Numbered from the stretch's first letter, positions 11,460-21,370 are shown. The stretch is DNA of 64,000 nt from Siderastrea siderea (GCA_964030785.1 OZ034967.1:54250265-54314264), one strand, 5' to 3'. Notes: generated by a model from the sequence alone, not told the origin. Numbers and translations are program-made.

Positions 11460-12530
11460 GTTTAACGCCGGCTTTCCTTTTTAAAAACGCGATTTAAAAA
11501 GGACACTGTCGAAGCGATTTATATCAGCGGGCCACCTTAAGGAGAAGTTAAAGTGTAGTCACATAGCTCACGTAAAAGGCACAAGACGAAGGAAGAGCGC
11601 AATTTCGGCAACGCGCACAGAGCACGCGCGCCACTAGATAAACTCTTGTGCCTGTTACGCATACTGTAGAGACCATAGAAAACTTTTTAGAAATGTTCAC
11701 TTCAATAAAAATTCTTCGTTTCCGGGGAGATAAGAAAAAATATTAAACTTTATTTTTCAACAAATTGTCACTATGCCCATATATGGTCAGGAAGCCCTCA
11801 ATATCTGTCGTCCGTACATGACAGATATCCAGCGATATACGTAGATGACCATATTTGGAAGTGCACTGCAGAGCTTGTTAGGACGGCCATTTTGAAAAGC
11901 GAAAAAGTTTTAGCGGTGTTTTCCAAAAATTTAAAAACACCCTGAAAGAAATTTTCCAAGTTTTAGTGCTCAGAGAAAGTCGACGAGTACTTGCTTCAGC
12001 TTACGAGGATATCCAGCGGTTGATTTGGAATTTTTAAAGTGAGAACTCAACCAAGAAAATGCTATCGCTAGCGAAGCAGAATCTTCAAACTCACTTGCTC
12101 ACGGAAAGTTGTAAAGTTAAAAAGATTTTAATTCACGAGGAGAGGACTTATTATCGGTGAGGTAGCAATATTTTTTCTACTTAAAACCAAATATGAGTTT
12201 GGAAATGAGTCTACTTGAAGTGAACGGCAGTAAACTTTGATTTCTTGAAAGTTTGCTTTTGTGTTTATCATTTGCTGCTAGCTTTAGGCGTTTTTATCAT
12301 ACAACTGAAGTTTTCTTGCTGTGAAAATAGTAGACGATGAGAATTTGTTGAATTATAACAATTATCCTGCTCAATCGGAATATCCCCTGATTTAGCCAAC
12401 TCGGTTAAATAACTGCTATATCTACCCACTGAACCCTAAGCCTATCAATCCTTTCATAAATCTTTTCACTCAGTCAAGATTCATTTCTTAATTAGTATGG
12501 CTCTAAAATTCGGTCCCAGCCACCTGGCAA
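11460..12530. other. Sequence downstream of BTB copy A exon 3
   Basis: No gene is recognised. Parts match 58320-58640 in copy B, for example the run GTAGCTCACGTAAAAGGCAC. The 3' UTR of the BTB gene on the minus strand would lie at its right end. Confidence 0.35.
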
Positions 12531-12533
12531 TGT

Positions 12534-13120
12534 TTAGCCGTGTTTCAACTTACGGAAATCTTTTATAACAGACAGTAAGCTTTCGTCAAAATGATATTTG
12601 CCTCCATAGCGGTATTCTCGGGAAGTCCAGCCAGTATAGGCTTTTTGAACCGCTGATTTCAACATGTCACCGCAATGCGAACAAGTAGTCATAAATTTAT
12701 CAACCTCAAAGGAAGAGCTTAATTTACCGTTGAAGACATGACTTGGACACCACGATACGTGCTTCTTTGCTTCCTGCAACAGCCACAACAAACACCCCAC
12801 TAGCCCCATGAACTGTGGGTACAGCGTATCAAGAAACGTTTCTAACCGTTCAATTCTTTGTTCCAAAAAGTGTCGAACGTTTTTCAGGTCAAGTTCCTCC
12901 AAATGGACAGTTTCTGACATAGTCTTCAGTTTCATATCCTTTAGCAAGTTGTTGCAGCTCTCATGTACATCAGCGAGGTCGTACAAGTCGGCAATCATCA
13001 ATAACTTCATCACATTTTCCTTCGTTATGGATTGATCCTTGACGAACTTGATGCAAGGTTCGAAGATAAGTTTTACTTGGTACTCGTCGCTTAACTTGAG
13101 GAGGTGCTCCACGTTATCAA
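12534..13120 (-). CDS. BTB/POZ protein copy A, exon 3 (BACK-like region and C terminus)
   Basis: The exon starts after a good acceptor (AATTTTAG|TTGATAACG) in phase 1 and ends at a stop at 12534, giving about 194 residues. Its N-terminal part (VEHLLKLSDEYQVKLIF) is the helix pair that closes a BTB fold. A helical region follows with LMIADLYDLADVHESC and a leucine-rich stretch (LEQRIERLETFLDTLYPQ). The C terminus has paired cysteines (WCPSH, then CSHC). It joins in frame to exon 2 at 25885-26154. BTB proteins are usually adaptors for Cullin-3 ubiquitin ligases or transcriptional regulators, but no Kelch or zinc-finger repeats follow, so the role is unknown. Paralogous exons lie at 58645-59300 and 63624-64000. 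Confidence 0.85.
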
Positions 13121-13121
13121 C

Positions 13122-13132
13122 TAAAATTGAAC
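13122..13132. repeat. Target site duplication, left copy (Penelope insertion)
   Basis: TAAAATTGAAC occurs here and at 25350-25360, flanking the Penelope-like insertion. In copy B the same sequence occurs once (59302-59312) without an insertion, an empty-site equivalent. Confidence 0.8.
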
Positions 13133-13476
13133 AGTAAATGGTTTGAACCCAGGATTGATATCATAAGTCGGTAAATTATGATCATCCGGGTGAGTATATT
13201 CCTGAGAAGGACTGTTTGTGATGACATTGACTGACGTTTCGACAACCTGAGCGGAAGTCATCATCAGAGTCAAGTGAACTGTGAATGCGTCAGTAGATGT
13301 TACAAGTCTCTGGTCGTTGTCCTGATTGGTCGACGATCTGGTGATGTTATTGGTCGTCTGTCAGTTAAGCCGTGACGTGGCTGTGAAGACCGTAGAACGC
13401 GATTGGTACGTTTCGATCCGTCGTTTTGTTAGTCAAATGTCGTTGGTCCATTGCTAGTAAAAATTAGTCGGTTTGT

Positions 13477-13812
13477 CTATTGTTTGTCTGTCTTGTTATT
13501 GTCGGCAATCAGTCGTTTGTAAGGTGCAGGTAGCTGTTGGCAACGGTTCAGTGGTGTTTGTCCTACGTTAGTAAACCAGCTTTCCAGAGTGATTCGTTGA
13601 TAGTAGTCCGTACTGTAGGTTACGCATTTAGCAGAGTCCCAGTCGATGATTCTGTGGTTTGCTTTTAAATGGTGCTCAGCAATGTGATTGTTGATACTGA
13701 CCACCATTTCTAGTCGCTCGTTTGTGTTCAGTCAGTCAGATGTTCAAATCCCTGCCGGTCTCACCAATACAAGTGGCCTGGCAGTCCCAGTATTTGACCT
13801 TATAAACTGCTC
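13477..13812 (-). pseudogene. Penelope GIY-YIG endonuclease and C-terminal tail
   Basis: At 13737-13812 the minus strand reads AVYKVKYWDCQATCIGETGR, the GIY-YIG core as found in endonuclease-bearing Penelope elements. This domain nicks DNA to prime reverse transcription. A stop shortly after (about 13733) and a frame change separate it from the 76-codon tail at 13477-13707, which reads through DWDSAKCV and ESWFTN to the C terminus. The relic matches the inverted copy at 24760-25045. Confidence 0.75.
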
Positions 13813-14265
13813 CCTGTCTGTCGCTCGGTTCGTCTTTGTCTTTAACGTTCGTCAGTAGCTGTCGTAAAGTAGTAATAGGTTTGTGAGCAACGCGGATGTT
13901 GTAGGGTTGTAGGATTCGGCGATAGTTTCGGAAGTCCCTTTGATATAAGGTATGGTTGCAGTAGTGACAGGTGTCGCGTTAGTGTTCGTAGCGTTCGGTT
14001 CGGAGTTTCTGTAAGTGTTGTGTCTAATTAAGTCCCGGCTGTAATTGTTCTTGTTGAAAACGTTGTCTAAGTACTTGATTTCGTCCGTTAAGCTGTTGGG
14101 TGATTCACAAACCAGTTGCGCGCGTCTTGTCAGGGTCCGTATAGTCGTAGCTTTGTGCCGGAGAGGTAGGGTTGTAAGATGATTGGTCGAGTAGCCTGTC
14201 GGTAAGTGTCGGTTTTCTATAAATTGTCGTCCGTAGTCTGTTATTGTCGCGGGTAACTAAGCAGT

Positions 14266-14691
14266 CTAGAAAAGGTATTTTACCATTTTCCTCGATCTCC
14301 TTAGTAAACTGTATGTCGGCGTTTTGTCCGTTGAGGTGTGAAAATCGTCGATTTCGTCTTTGTGTACGGCTGCAAAGGTATCGTCAAAGTAACGTAGCCA
14401 GAGTGGTAGTGTTCGTTTGTAAGTTGCAAGGGCTCGTTCCTCGATGTTTTGCATAACGGTTTTTGCAACAACAACGGAAATTGGTGAGCCCATAGCTGTT
14501 TCGTGCAACTGTTTGTAGTGCTTGCCGTTGTACTGAAAGTAAGTAGAAGTAAGACAAAAGTTCAGTAAGTCCATTAAGTCGTCTGTAGGTAACGGTAGTT
14601 CAATAGTAGAGTTGTTGATGGCAGTCTCAGTACAGTCTAGAGCCATTTGAAGTGGAATACTGGTGAACAGTGATCTCACATCAAAAGACAC
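14266..14691 (-). pseudogene. Penelope reverse transcriptase core
   Basis: The 141-codon segment starts with SFDVRSLFTSIP and contains AMGSPIS, then RYFDDTFAAVH. These are the Penelope RT motifs, and RYFDDTF supplies the catalytic aspartates. The N-terminal part of the same RT is found more than 9.5 kb away at 24239-24526. The two readings meet at the YKLVSFDV region, where the 6-bp target TAGTCG was duplicated. The end of the ORF is out of phase with the endonuclease. Confidence 0.85.
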
Positions 14692-14749
14692 TAGTTTGTA
14701 GTCGATGCCTACTAAGGGGCCTTAAGTTGCCCAAAGTCGCCCAAAGTCG

Positions 14750-15160
14750 CCTTAAGTCGGCCGTTGACAAAACCTGGATCGGACCGGATCGGATCGGATC
14801 GGATCGGATCGGACTGACAAAACCTGGATCGGATCGGACCGGACTGACAAAACCTGGATCGGCTCGAATTCTATTAAAGAAACCCATATCTGCTTATTTA
14901 AAGTAGGCGCACTTCAAAATTTCCATTGAAAATGGTCAAGTGGTATCTCTGGATTAAGATGACGAAGAGAGATCAGGCTTTTTTCCTTCTCCATTCTATG
15001 GTTAAGACTTACCGTTTGTTGTTATGCATTTAAACTACTTCATTTTAAAAACGATTACATATTTCTATAGGGAGAGATCCAAGCGGAAAGCCAAAGAGGA
15101 ATGGAGCCTAAAGTAACAGTGATGTACAGAAAACTCGCGTCTTTACCGTCCTTTACTTGA
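14750..15160. repeat. Long inverted repeat, left arm, with GATCG minisatellite
   Basis: This arm starts with GGCCGTTGACAAAACCTGGA, followed by GGATC/GGACC pentamers in three blocks separated by CTGACAAAACC. It continues into a unique stretch with TCAAGTGGTATCTCTGGAT. The reverse complement is at 20920-21370. Confidence 0.75.
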
Positions 15161-15520
15161 AATTTTAGCTATTAATGAATCGACCTGTAAACATGAAAAT
15201 ACTCGATGATGTTGGATTTATACACAAAACATCTGCAGAAACTGGTCACATGACTGAACGATTTACCCCTTCCAAAAATCAGTGACAAAAATACGATTAA
15301 TAAGGACAAAAATCTTTCAGTTTGAGACCCTGTTTTGTCATGTAACAACTAATGAAATCTTGCATATGAACTGTGTGTTTTCTTTGGTTTATGCTACATC
15401 ACATGGTTGAAATGAACCAGAAAAAGGATAAATTATTATTTTATAAAATGTCGATGGGTATTTGTATTCACTGTAACATCTTTGAAACATTTTGCATGCA
15501 AACGCTTGCAAAGCTAATAT

Positions 15521-15655
15521 AATTTCACTTCACAAACCTCAATAAGATATAATAGCGTATTCTCCCGGCTTTCGCGCCAAAATCAAGCCTTTCAAAGTCA
15601 AAACGAGGCTAAGGCCTCGATACCATGTAAAAATCCTCATTCTCAAAAATGGCTT
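15521..15655 (+). repeat. DIRS left terminal repeat
   Basis: It starts AATTTCACTTCACAAACCTC. The stretch from GATATAATAGCG through CTCATTCTCAAAAATGG is the reverse complement of 20255-20372. The outer part is complementary to the left half of the internal region at 19845-19880. Confidence 0.85.
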
Positions 15656-15751
15656 CGCGCTAGCTGGACGCTTCGTGTTCGCTCGTGGCAAGTCTAGTGG
15701 AAGACCTAAAGTAGTATTTTTTTCCAGGATTATTTTTTCTTGTAAAGGATT

Positions 15752-18700
15752 ATGGCGGATCAAACTGACACTCCCGTTGAGAACGAGGAGGCTACTAACA
15801 ACACCCTTGAGGCGAGTGTTGACGAAGAACAGCCTTCGCGAAAGTCGAAAGGCTCGTCCAAAACAACGGACAAACGGAGGCGTACGACCTCTTCCTCTGC
15901 TGATTCTGCCTCTGGTAATGAGAGCAGTGATAGTGATTCTAACGGTGAGGGTGATTCTAGCAACTCAAGTAGCTCTGAAGCAAACCCTAAGCGCAAAAAA
16001 TCTGCAAGCTCGCCGAAGCACGTGGGCGATGCCGACTACAGGCGTTTTGACACGGGCGCACAGGCCCGTACAAAACTTGAGCTGACGAACGATATGCACA
16101 AATACCTGAATGAAAAATTCAAAATTTACGTAAAAGACAAGGCAATTCAAGAGTCAGTCCTCGATTCAAATCCGGTACCTGATGCAGAATCTCTAAAGAT
16201 TCCCAAAGTCGATGGGTATTTGAATGAGATCTTCGACACCCTCGGCAAGTCATACGGCCGCGAAAGCGACGGCACTTTGTCAAAAACGCAAGCTCGTATT
16301 AACAATGTAATGGGACCATTAGGGAAGCTCTGGCTAAACCTTGAAAAGGTACGAACTGACGACTCTACTGATGAGCTGGATTTGTTTGACTGCTTGAAAT
16401 TGGTTGAGCAATCTGTCACGTTGCTCGGACAGGCTAATGTGAGTTTGACTTATGCTCGCCGCTTGAGCATATTAGGTCGCCTTACTGGTGACATGAAGAA
16501 AGCAAAAAAGCTGCTCAGCAAGCACGAGTCATCCTTGTCCAGTTCCCACAAGAACCTGTTTGGTAAAAGGTTCTACAAGGCTCTTTCTAAGGCCACCAAG
16601 ATTCGGAAGTCCACCAAGGACATTTCCCAGCACTTAGCAGGCTTTTCTAAGCCATCACGGCCTTCAGCTTACAAAGGCCCCCCTCTTCGCAGAGATAGCT
16701 ATCGTGGACGAGGCCCAAGAGACTCCCATCAGCCCTTTCGAGGGATGCCCTCATCACATGGAAGGGGTGGGGGCAGAACTGTCTCTTTCAAGCCAAGACC
16801 GCCCTCCAGACCTTTTAACAAAGGCAAGTCAGTTAGATTCAGGTTCAAAAGGAGATCACCTGATGCCCAAAGTCCCATTGCAGGTTCAACCTTGCCAGGG
16901 GGAATTAACTCGGTTTGTTCATCCTCTTCTACTGTCCATGGGGCTGAACATCACCCTTGTAAGCCAAAACCTCCCTCTGGCGGGGCGGCTGCAACATTTT
17001 CTGAACAATTGGAAATTACTGACACAGGATCAGTTCATTTTGAAAATGATCAAGGGGGTACTGATTCCCTTTGTAGAACCCCCAAGGCAGGCACAGGCCC
17101 CCTCTCAGACCTTTCACAACCAGCTGGAAAGGCATGCGATAGAACAGGAAATTGCAGAAATGTTGCAGAAAGGGGCGATTCAGGTGGTCTCCCCCCTGAA
17201 AGGGGAATTTATAAGTACAGTTTTCTTAGTCAAAAAGAAAGATGGGGGGAACAGACCTGTAATCAACTTAAAACAGTTGAACAGTTTTGTTGTTTATCAA
17301 CATTTCAAAATGGAGGGGCTGCACTTGCTAAAGCATTTAGTCCAGAAGGAAGACTGGATGATAAAAATAGATCTGAAGGATGCTTACTTTACTGTGCCAA
17401 TAGATCCAGAGCACCAGCCGCTCCTTCGTTTTATTTATGGGGGCACGAGGTACCAGTTTACATGCCTTCCATTTGGCTTGGGACCAGCCCCCCTTCTATT
17501 CACCAAGCTTTTAAAGCCTGTTGTAGCTCTTCTTCGAAGACTGGGTCTGAGAATGATTATTTATTTAGACGATATCATTATATTCAATCAGACTCTGGAA
17601 GGTATTTTGAGGGACAGGGACTCCACTCTGTGGCTGCTTCAGAATTTAGGCTTTATTATAAACTGGAAGAAATCAGTTTTACACCCAGCCCAGTGCATGG
17701 AGTACCTAGGTTTTCTGATCAATTCATTGGAGATGAAACTATATTTGCCACAGGAGAAAATGACCCAACTTATTCAGATTTGCAGAGATTTAATTCAGGA
17801 GAAAAAAGCCTCAGTGAGAACTCTCTCTCAGATTATTGGGAAACTGACCTCATCTATACAGGCAGTTTTTCCGGCACCCCTCCATTACCGGCATTTGCAA
17901 AGGCTCCAAGTAAGGGGTTTGTTGATGGGCAAGGGGTACGAGACAGTTGTCCCTCTGAGCGAGGATTGTCGGGACGACCTTCAGTGGTGGATCGACCAAA
18001 TGTCCAACTGGAATGGTCGCTCGATAATCACACCAGCCCCAGACTTGACAATAACGACGGATGCGTCGCTGAAGGGCTGGGGGGCAGTGTGCCAGGGGAG
18101 ACACACAAGGGGACTTTGGACACAGGAGGAATCCAGTTCTCTTCACATAAATGCTTTGGAGCTGAAAGCAGCTCTTTTTGCTGTGAGGGCCTTCACTCCC
18201 AATCGAAGGCAGCTTCATGTCCACCTGAGAATGGACAACAGGACAGCAGTTGCTTACTTGTTGAGGATGGGGGGGACACGGTCCCCTGCATTACTAAGTA
18301 TAGCCCAGGAACTGTGGGAATATGCCCTAAACAAGCAGATAACCCTGACAGCAGAGTATCTGCCAGGGGAATTAAACCACGAAGCGGATTGGGAATCCAG
18401 ACATTTCAGGGATTCCAGCAACTGGAAACTCAATCCGACAGTTTTCCAGGCATTAGATCACCTGTGGGGTCCCCTGACAATAGATCTATTTGCAGATCGT
18501 ATGAATACTCAGCTTCAAAGCTATATAAGCTGGTTCCCAGACCCATTTGCTCACGGGACAGATGCATTTCAGATTCCTTGGACAAACCTGAGGGGTTACA
18601 GTTTTCCACCCTTCTCAATGATATGTCGTTGTCTGGCAAAGATCCGAAAGGATCAGGCGACAATTGTCCTGATAACACCAACTTGGCATACACAAGCTTG

Positions 18701-19819
18701 GTACCCAGTCCTTCTAGAGATGTCCTGCAGACAGCCAATTCTGCTGCCCCCTCTGAGCAATCTGTTGCTTTCCCCCAACCTGCAGCCACACCCTCTAGTT
18801 CTGCAGGGCCACCTGTCATTAGCGGCCTGGATGGTTACAGGCAAAACTTGCTTGCAGACGGAATTTCAGAGCAAACTTCCGAACTTCTCCGCTCCCACTC
18901 TTGGCGAACAGGCACGGCAGGAGCTTACAACAGCGCCTGGAAACAGTGGAGTAGCTGGTGTGGTCAGAGGAAAATTGATCCATTTTGCTCCTCTGTGGCC
19001 TCTGTAGCAGACTATCTTACAGAGCTGTTAAAACAGGGCAAAAGCTACCGCACGATAAATAGCCACAGATCAGCCATTTCAGCTTTCCACCCTCCCATTG
19101 GGGGTGTTAGGGTGGGGCAGCACGAGCTGATTTGTAAGGTGGTTGGTGCCTGTTTTAATGCCAATCCACCGCAACCCAGATATGTGGTGACTTGGGATGT
19201 CGATAAGGTTCTTGACTACATTCACATGCTAGGGGATAACTCCACCCTCTCAAACAAGTGCTTGACTCTTAAGCTGAGCATGCTGCTAGCTCTTTCATCA
19301 GCTGGTAGATGCTCAGACCTAAGGGCTCTTGATGTAAGATATATGTCCATTAAGGATAGTTCTATTGTTTTTGAACTTGCACAATTAACCAAATCGAGAA
19401 AGAAAGGTCAGAACCCCATTAAACAGACCTTTGAGAAGTTTGAGGGTGATCCTATGCTATGTGTATTTTCAACCATTACCTGCTATTTAGAACGCTCTAA
19501 GGGTTGGCGTGCAGACTCTAATAAGCATCAGTTACTGTTAAGTTATGTAAAGCCTCACAAGGAGGTAGTACCATGCACAATTGCAGGGTGGTTAGTGCAG
19601 CTTATGAACCTAGCTGGGATTGATACCTCTGAGTTCCGTGCTCATTCGGTGCGAGGTGCATCCACATCCAAGGCCAAGGCGAAAGGGCTCTCTTGTAAAG
19701 AGATAATGGAGATCGCAAAGTGGAGAAAGGAGTCCACTTTTAGGCGGCATTATTTACGGGAGATTGCTTGCAATAAACAAGCTCAAGACTCCTTTCAAGC
19801 TGTCGTATTGCAAGGTTAG
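15752..19819 (+). CDS. DIRS Gag-like region and tyrosine recombinase in one open frame
   Basis: A single frame of 1355 codons starts at an ATG 230 bp inside the element. Residues 1 to about 410 form a Gag-like region: an acidic, serine-rich N terminus, a helical middle and a basic RG/RP-rich tail (RRDSYRGRGPRDS), which could bind RNA. The last 330 or so residues are a tyrosine recombinase with its catalytic set: Arg in SSAGRCSDLRALD, His and Arg in AHSVRGAS, and Tyr in RRHYLREI. The middle (about residues 410-980) overlaps the RT gene in another frame and resembles no domain. Recombinase and Gag are usually separate ORFs in DIRS elements, so the product may be made as two proteins. The enzyme would integrate a circular cDNA. 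Confidence 0.85.
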   Translation: MADQTDTPVENEEATNNTLEASVDEEQPSRKSKGSSKTTDKRRRTTSSSADSASGNESSDSDSNGEGDSSNSSSSEANPKRKKSASSPKHVGDADYRRFDTGAQARTKLELTNDMHKYLNEKFKIYVKDKAIQESVLDSNPVPDAESLKIPKVDGYLNEIFDTLGKSYGRESDGTLSKTQARINNVMGPLGKLWLNLEKVRTDDSTDELDLFDCLKLVEQSVTLLGQANVSLTYARRLSILGRLTGDMKKAKKLLSKHESSLSSSHKNLFGKRFYKALSKATKIRKSTKDISQHLAGFSKPSRPSAYKGPPLRRDSYRGRGPRDSHQPFRGMPSSHGRGGGRTVSFKPRPPSRPFNKGKSVRFRFKRRSPDAQSPIAGSTLPGGINSVCSSSSTVHGAEHHPCKPKPPSGGAAATFSEQLEITDTGSVHFENDQGGTDSLCRTPKAGTGPLSDLSQPAGKACDRTGNCRNVAERGDSGGLPPERGIYKYSFLSQKERWGEQTCNQLKTVEQFCCLSTFQNGGAALAKAFSPEGRLDDKNRSEGCLLYCANRSRAPAAPSFYLWGHEVPVYMPSIWLGTSPPSIHQAFKACCSSSSKTGSENDYLFRRYHYIQSDSGRYFEGQGLHSVAASEFRLYYKLEEISFTPSPVHGVPRFSDQFIGDETIFATGENDPTYSDLQRFNSGEKSLSENSLSDYWETDLIYTGSFSGTPPLPAFAKAPSKGFVDGQGVRDSCPSERGLSGRPSVVDRPNVQLEWSLDNHTSPRLDNNDGCVAEGLGGSVPGETHKGTLDTGGIQFSSHKCFGAESSSFCCEGLHSQSKAASCPPENGQQDSSCLLVEDGGDTVPCITKYSPGTVGICPKQADNPDSRVSARGIKPRSGLGIQTFQGFQQLETQSDSFPGIRSPVGSPDNRSICRSYEYSASKLYKLVPRPICSRDRCISDSLDKPEGLQFSTLLNDMSLSGKDPKGSGDNCPDNTNLAYTSLVPSPSRDVLQTANSAAPSEQSVAFPQPAATPSSSAGPPVISGLDGYRQNLLADGISEQTSELLRSHSWRTGTAGAYNSAWKQWSSWCGQRKIDPFCSSVASVADYLTELLKQGKSYRTINSHRSAISAFHPPIGGVRVGQHELICKVVGACFNANPPQPRYVVTWDVDKVLDYIHMLGDNSTLSNKCLTLKLSMLLALSSAGRCSDLRALDVRYMSIKDSSIVFELAQLTKSRKKGQNPIKQTFEKFEGDPMLCVFSTITCYLERSKGWRADSNKHQLLLSYVKPHKEVVPCTIAGWLVQLMNLAGIDTSEFRAHSVRGASTSKAKAKGLSCKEIMEIAKWRKESTFRRHYLREIACNKQAQDSFQAVVLQG
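16704..19007 (+). CDS. DIRS reverse transcriptase/RNase H
   Basis: This 767-codon frame overlaps the Gag/recombinase frame over its whole length. RT motifs are KKDGGNRPVIN (about 177-187), IDLKDAYF (222-229), LPFGLGPAP (255-263) and IIYLDDIIIF (285-294), with both active-site aspartates present. RNase H follows with TTDAS (451-455), ALELKAA (484-490), RMDN (509-512) and EADWESR (560-566). A further block with IDLFADRMN and YSFPPF (about 593-640) is the conserved post-RNase H region of DIRS elements, described in some as a methyltransferase-like domain. I cannot confirm that activity. The first ATG is used as the start. The upstream stretch LAGRLQHFLNNW is also DIRS-like. Confidence 0.9.
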   Translation: MDEAQETPISPFEGCPHHMEGVGAELSLSSQDRPPDLLTKASQLDSGSKGDHLMPKVPLQVQPCQGELTRFVHPLLLSMGLNITLVSQNLPLAGRLQHFLNNWKLLTQDQFILKMIKGVLIPFVEPPRQAQAPSQTFHNQLERHAIEQEIAEMLQKGAIQVVSPLKGEFISTVFLVKKKDGGNRPVINLKQLNSFVVYQHFKMEGLHLLKHLVQKEDWMIKIDLKDAYFTVPIDPEHQPLLRFIYGGTRYQFTCLPFGLGPAPLLFTKLLKPVVALLRRLGLRMIIYLDDIIIFNQTLEGILRDRDSTLWLLQNLGFIINWKKSVLHPAQCMEYLGFLINSLEMKLYLPQEKMTQLIQICRDLIQEKKASVRTLSQIIGKLTSSIQAVFPAPLHYRHLQRLQVRGLLMGKGYETVVPLSEDCRDDLQWWIDQMSNWNGRSIITPAPDLTITTDASLKGWGAVCQGRHTRGLWTQEESSSLHINALELKAALFAVRAFTPNRRQLHVHLRMDNRTAVAYLLRMGGTRSPALLSIAQELWEYALNKQITLTAEYLPGELNHEADWESRHFRDSSNWKLNPTVFQALDHLWGPLTIDLFADRMNTQLQSYISWFPDPFAHGTDAFQIPWTNLRGYSFPPFSMICRCLAKIRKDQATIVLITPTWHTQAWYPVLLEMSCRQPILLPPLSNLLLSPNLQPHPLVLQGHLSLAAWMVTGKTCLQTEFQSKLPNFSAPTLGEQARQELTTAPGNSGVAGVVRGKLIHFAPLWPL

Positions 19820-19844
19820 CTTAGTAACTTTGAACATACGCTAT

Positions 19845-19965
19845 TATATCTTATTGAGGTTTGTGAAGTGAAATTGGAAATTTCATCAGTGCGCGAAGCG
19901 CACGCATTGAAATTAAAATTTCACGAGCAAACCGAAATAAGATATAATAGCGTCCCACCCGGCCC
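19845..19965 (+). repeat. DIRS internal complementary region
   Basis: Its left half (CGCTATTATATCTTATTGAG onward) is complementary to the left end of the element. Its right half (through GATATAATAGCGTC) is complementary to the right end. Bridging both ends would template the circle junction in the DIRS replication model. Confidence 0.88.
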
Positions 19966-20254
19966 ACCCATACTTATTTAAGTATCTGGGCACATCTAAC
20001 ATCTTATTTCGGTTTGCTCCACATTTCAGGGTCCAAGGCCACCTAGACGTTTAGAGGTGTACTAACTGCAGTTTTATTGCTGTTCGAGGATTGTTATTCA
20101 AGGATTGTTCTGTGGACTATCGTCTTTGTCGAAGTTTCGCGATTCTTCAAGTTTTCTTTTGCTACAAGACTTTGAAATGATTTATTATTTGCTAATAAAC
20201 ATTTATATTGTTTATGATTCACTCGTCTTCTCTTGCTTACTAGCTCTCTTCCAT

Positions 20255-20429
20255 TTTTGAGAATGAGGATTTTTACATGGTATCGAGGCCTTAGCCTCGT
20301 TTTGACTTTGAAAGGCTTGATTTTGGCGCGAAAGCCGGGAGAATACGCTATTATATCTTATTTCGGTTTGCTCGTGAAATTTTAATTTCAATGCGTGCGC
20401 TTCGCGCACTGATGAAATTTCCAATTTCA
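20255..20429 (+). repeat. DIRS right terminal repeat
   Basis: It is inverted relative to the left terminal repeat (shared GGCTTGATTTTGGCGCGAAA region). It extends further outward (GTGCGCTTCGCGCAC palindrome) into sequence matched only by the internal complementary region. Confidence 0.85.
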
Positions 20430-20917
20430 TTAGACACTTTAATTGTGAATATCAAAATGAAACTATAATGCTCCTGAATGAACACTGCTGTCGCTTGAAA
20501 AGAAACTTTGAGTATACTGTCATTACTTGAAAGGGCTTTTTCAGAAAACCTGAAACAAAATCGATAATTAAACCTACATTAATGTTAGAAAGCAAACGAA
20601 TTAATTTGTTATACTACAGTGATAGCTTGCATTGTTAAATAGGTCTAAAGTTACTACTATTCTATACTTATTACCTCAGTAGATCACATTTTTTTTTAGT
20701 TTTGATAAGGTGACATCAAACCTTTTGCTCAAACTTAACACAATTTTCGTCATGCGGGCTTACCGCAAACACTGTACCATCGTGTGAACCAGGCTATCGT
20801 AATTGTCAGCGCAGATCTAATAATCCACCTTTCTAGAATCTGGACGAAAAATGGAAGCAGTGATTACATTCTAAAGACCTTGTAATGAAAAGGAATGAAG
20901 AATGAGAAAGACGCGAG
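20430..20917. other. Non-coding part of the inverted-repeat element
   Basis: AT-rich sequence between the DIRS right end and the right arm of the long inverted repeat. No coding signal or repeat is recognised. Confidence 0.35.
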
Positions 20918-20919
20918 TT

Positions 20920-21370
20920 ATCTTGATATCGTTGTTACTTTGTGCTCAATTCGGTACATGCTTTGGCACACGCTTTCTGTACCTTTCCTCTTCATATTTC
21001 CTCTTAGATCTCTCCCTCTAGAAAAAAGTATTCTTTTCATGAAGTAGTTCACAGAGTGTAAACCCATAACAATAAGCAAAAAGTCTTCACGACAGAATGG
21101 AGAAGAAAAAGCAAAAACAGTGCAATGGCAATCACTTTCTTGATCTCTCTTCATCATCTTGATCCAGAGATGCCACTTGACCATTTTTAGTGGGAATTTG
21201 AAATGCGCCTACTTTCAATGAGTAGATATGGGTTTCTTTGATAGAATTCGAGCCAATGCAGGTTTTGTCAGTCCGGTCCGGTCCGGTCCGATCCGGTCCG
21301 ATCCGATCCAGGTTTTGTCAGTCCGATCCGATCCGATCCGGTCCGATCCAGATTTTGTCAACGGCCCCTT
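20920..21370. repeat. Long inverted repeat, right arm, with CCGATC minisatellite
   Basis: Reverse complement of 14750-15160. The minisatellite blocks (CCGGTCCGATC-type pentamers) at 21265-21360 are longer than on the left. The ORF at 20918-21184 (-) within it has no recognised domain and its counterpart in the left arm is not open. Confidence 0.7.

Larger units (their letters stand above)
2970..13140. repeat. Segmental duplication, copy A (left part)
   Basis: Collinear blocks match 43700-60900. They are 2970-4120 with 43700-44850, 4130-4700 with 53770-54360, 5715-8168 with 54350-57068, and 10870-13134 with 57865-59314. Copy A continues at 25361-27700 after the Penelope insertion and matches 59315-60900. 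The homology covers promoters, BTB exons and non-coding sequence, so it is a genomic duplication and not one repeat family. Copy A has about 1 kb (4700-5715) that copy B lacks. Confidence 0.85.
15521..20429 (+). mobile_element. DIRS-type tyrosine-recombinase retrotransposon, apparently complete
   Basis: The element has a Gag-like region, RT/RNase H and a tyrosine recombinase with long reading frames. The terminal repeats (15521-15655 and about 20255-20429) are inverted. An internal complementary region at 19845-19965 is complementary to both outer ends joined together, the DIRS hallmark needed to make a circular intermediate. There is no flanking duplication, as expected for insertion by a tyrosine recombinase. 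It lies in the unclassified inverted-repeat element. The intact frames and clean structure suggest a fairly recent insertion. Confidence 0.92.

Noticed and set aside
14670..14906. ORFs rich in GSDRIG or RSDP repeats
   Set aside because: They translate the GATCG minisatellite in the inverted-repeat arm.
16704..18844. Minus-strand ORFs of 60-130 codons inside the DIRS element
   Set aside because: They are shadows of the RT and Gag/recombinase frames with no domain similarity.
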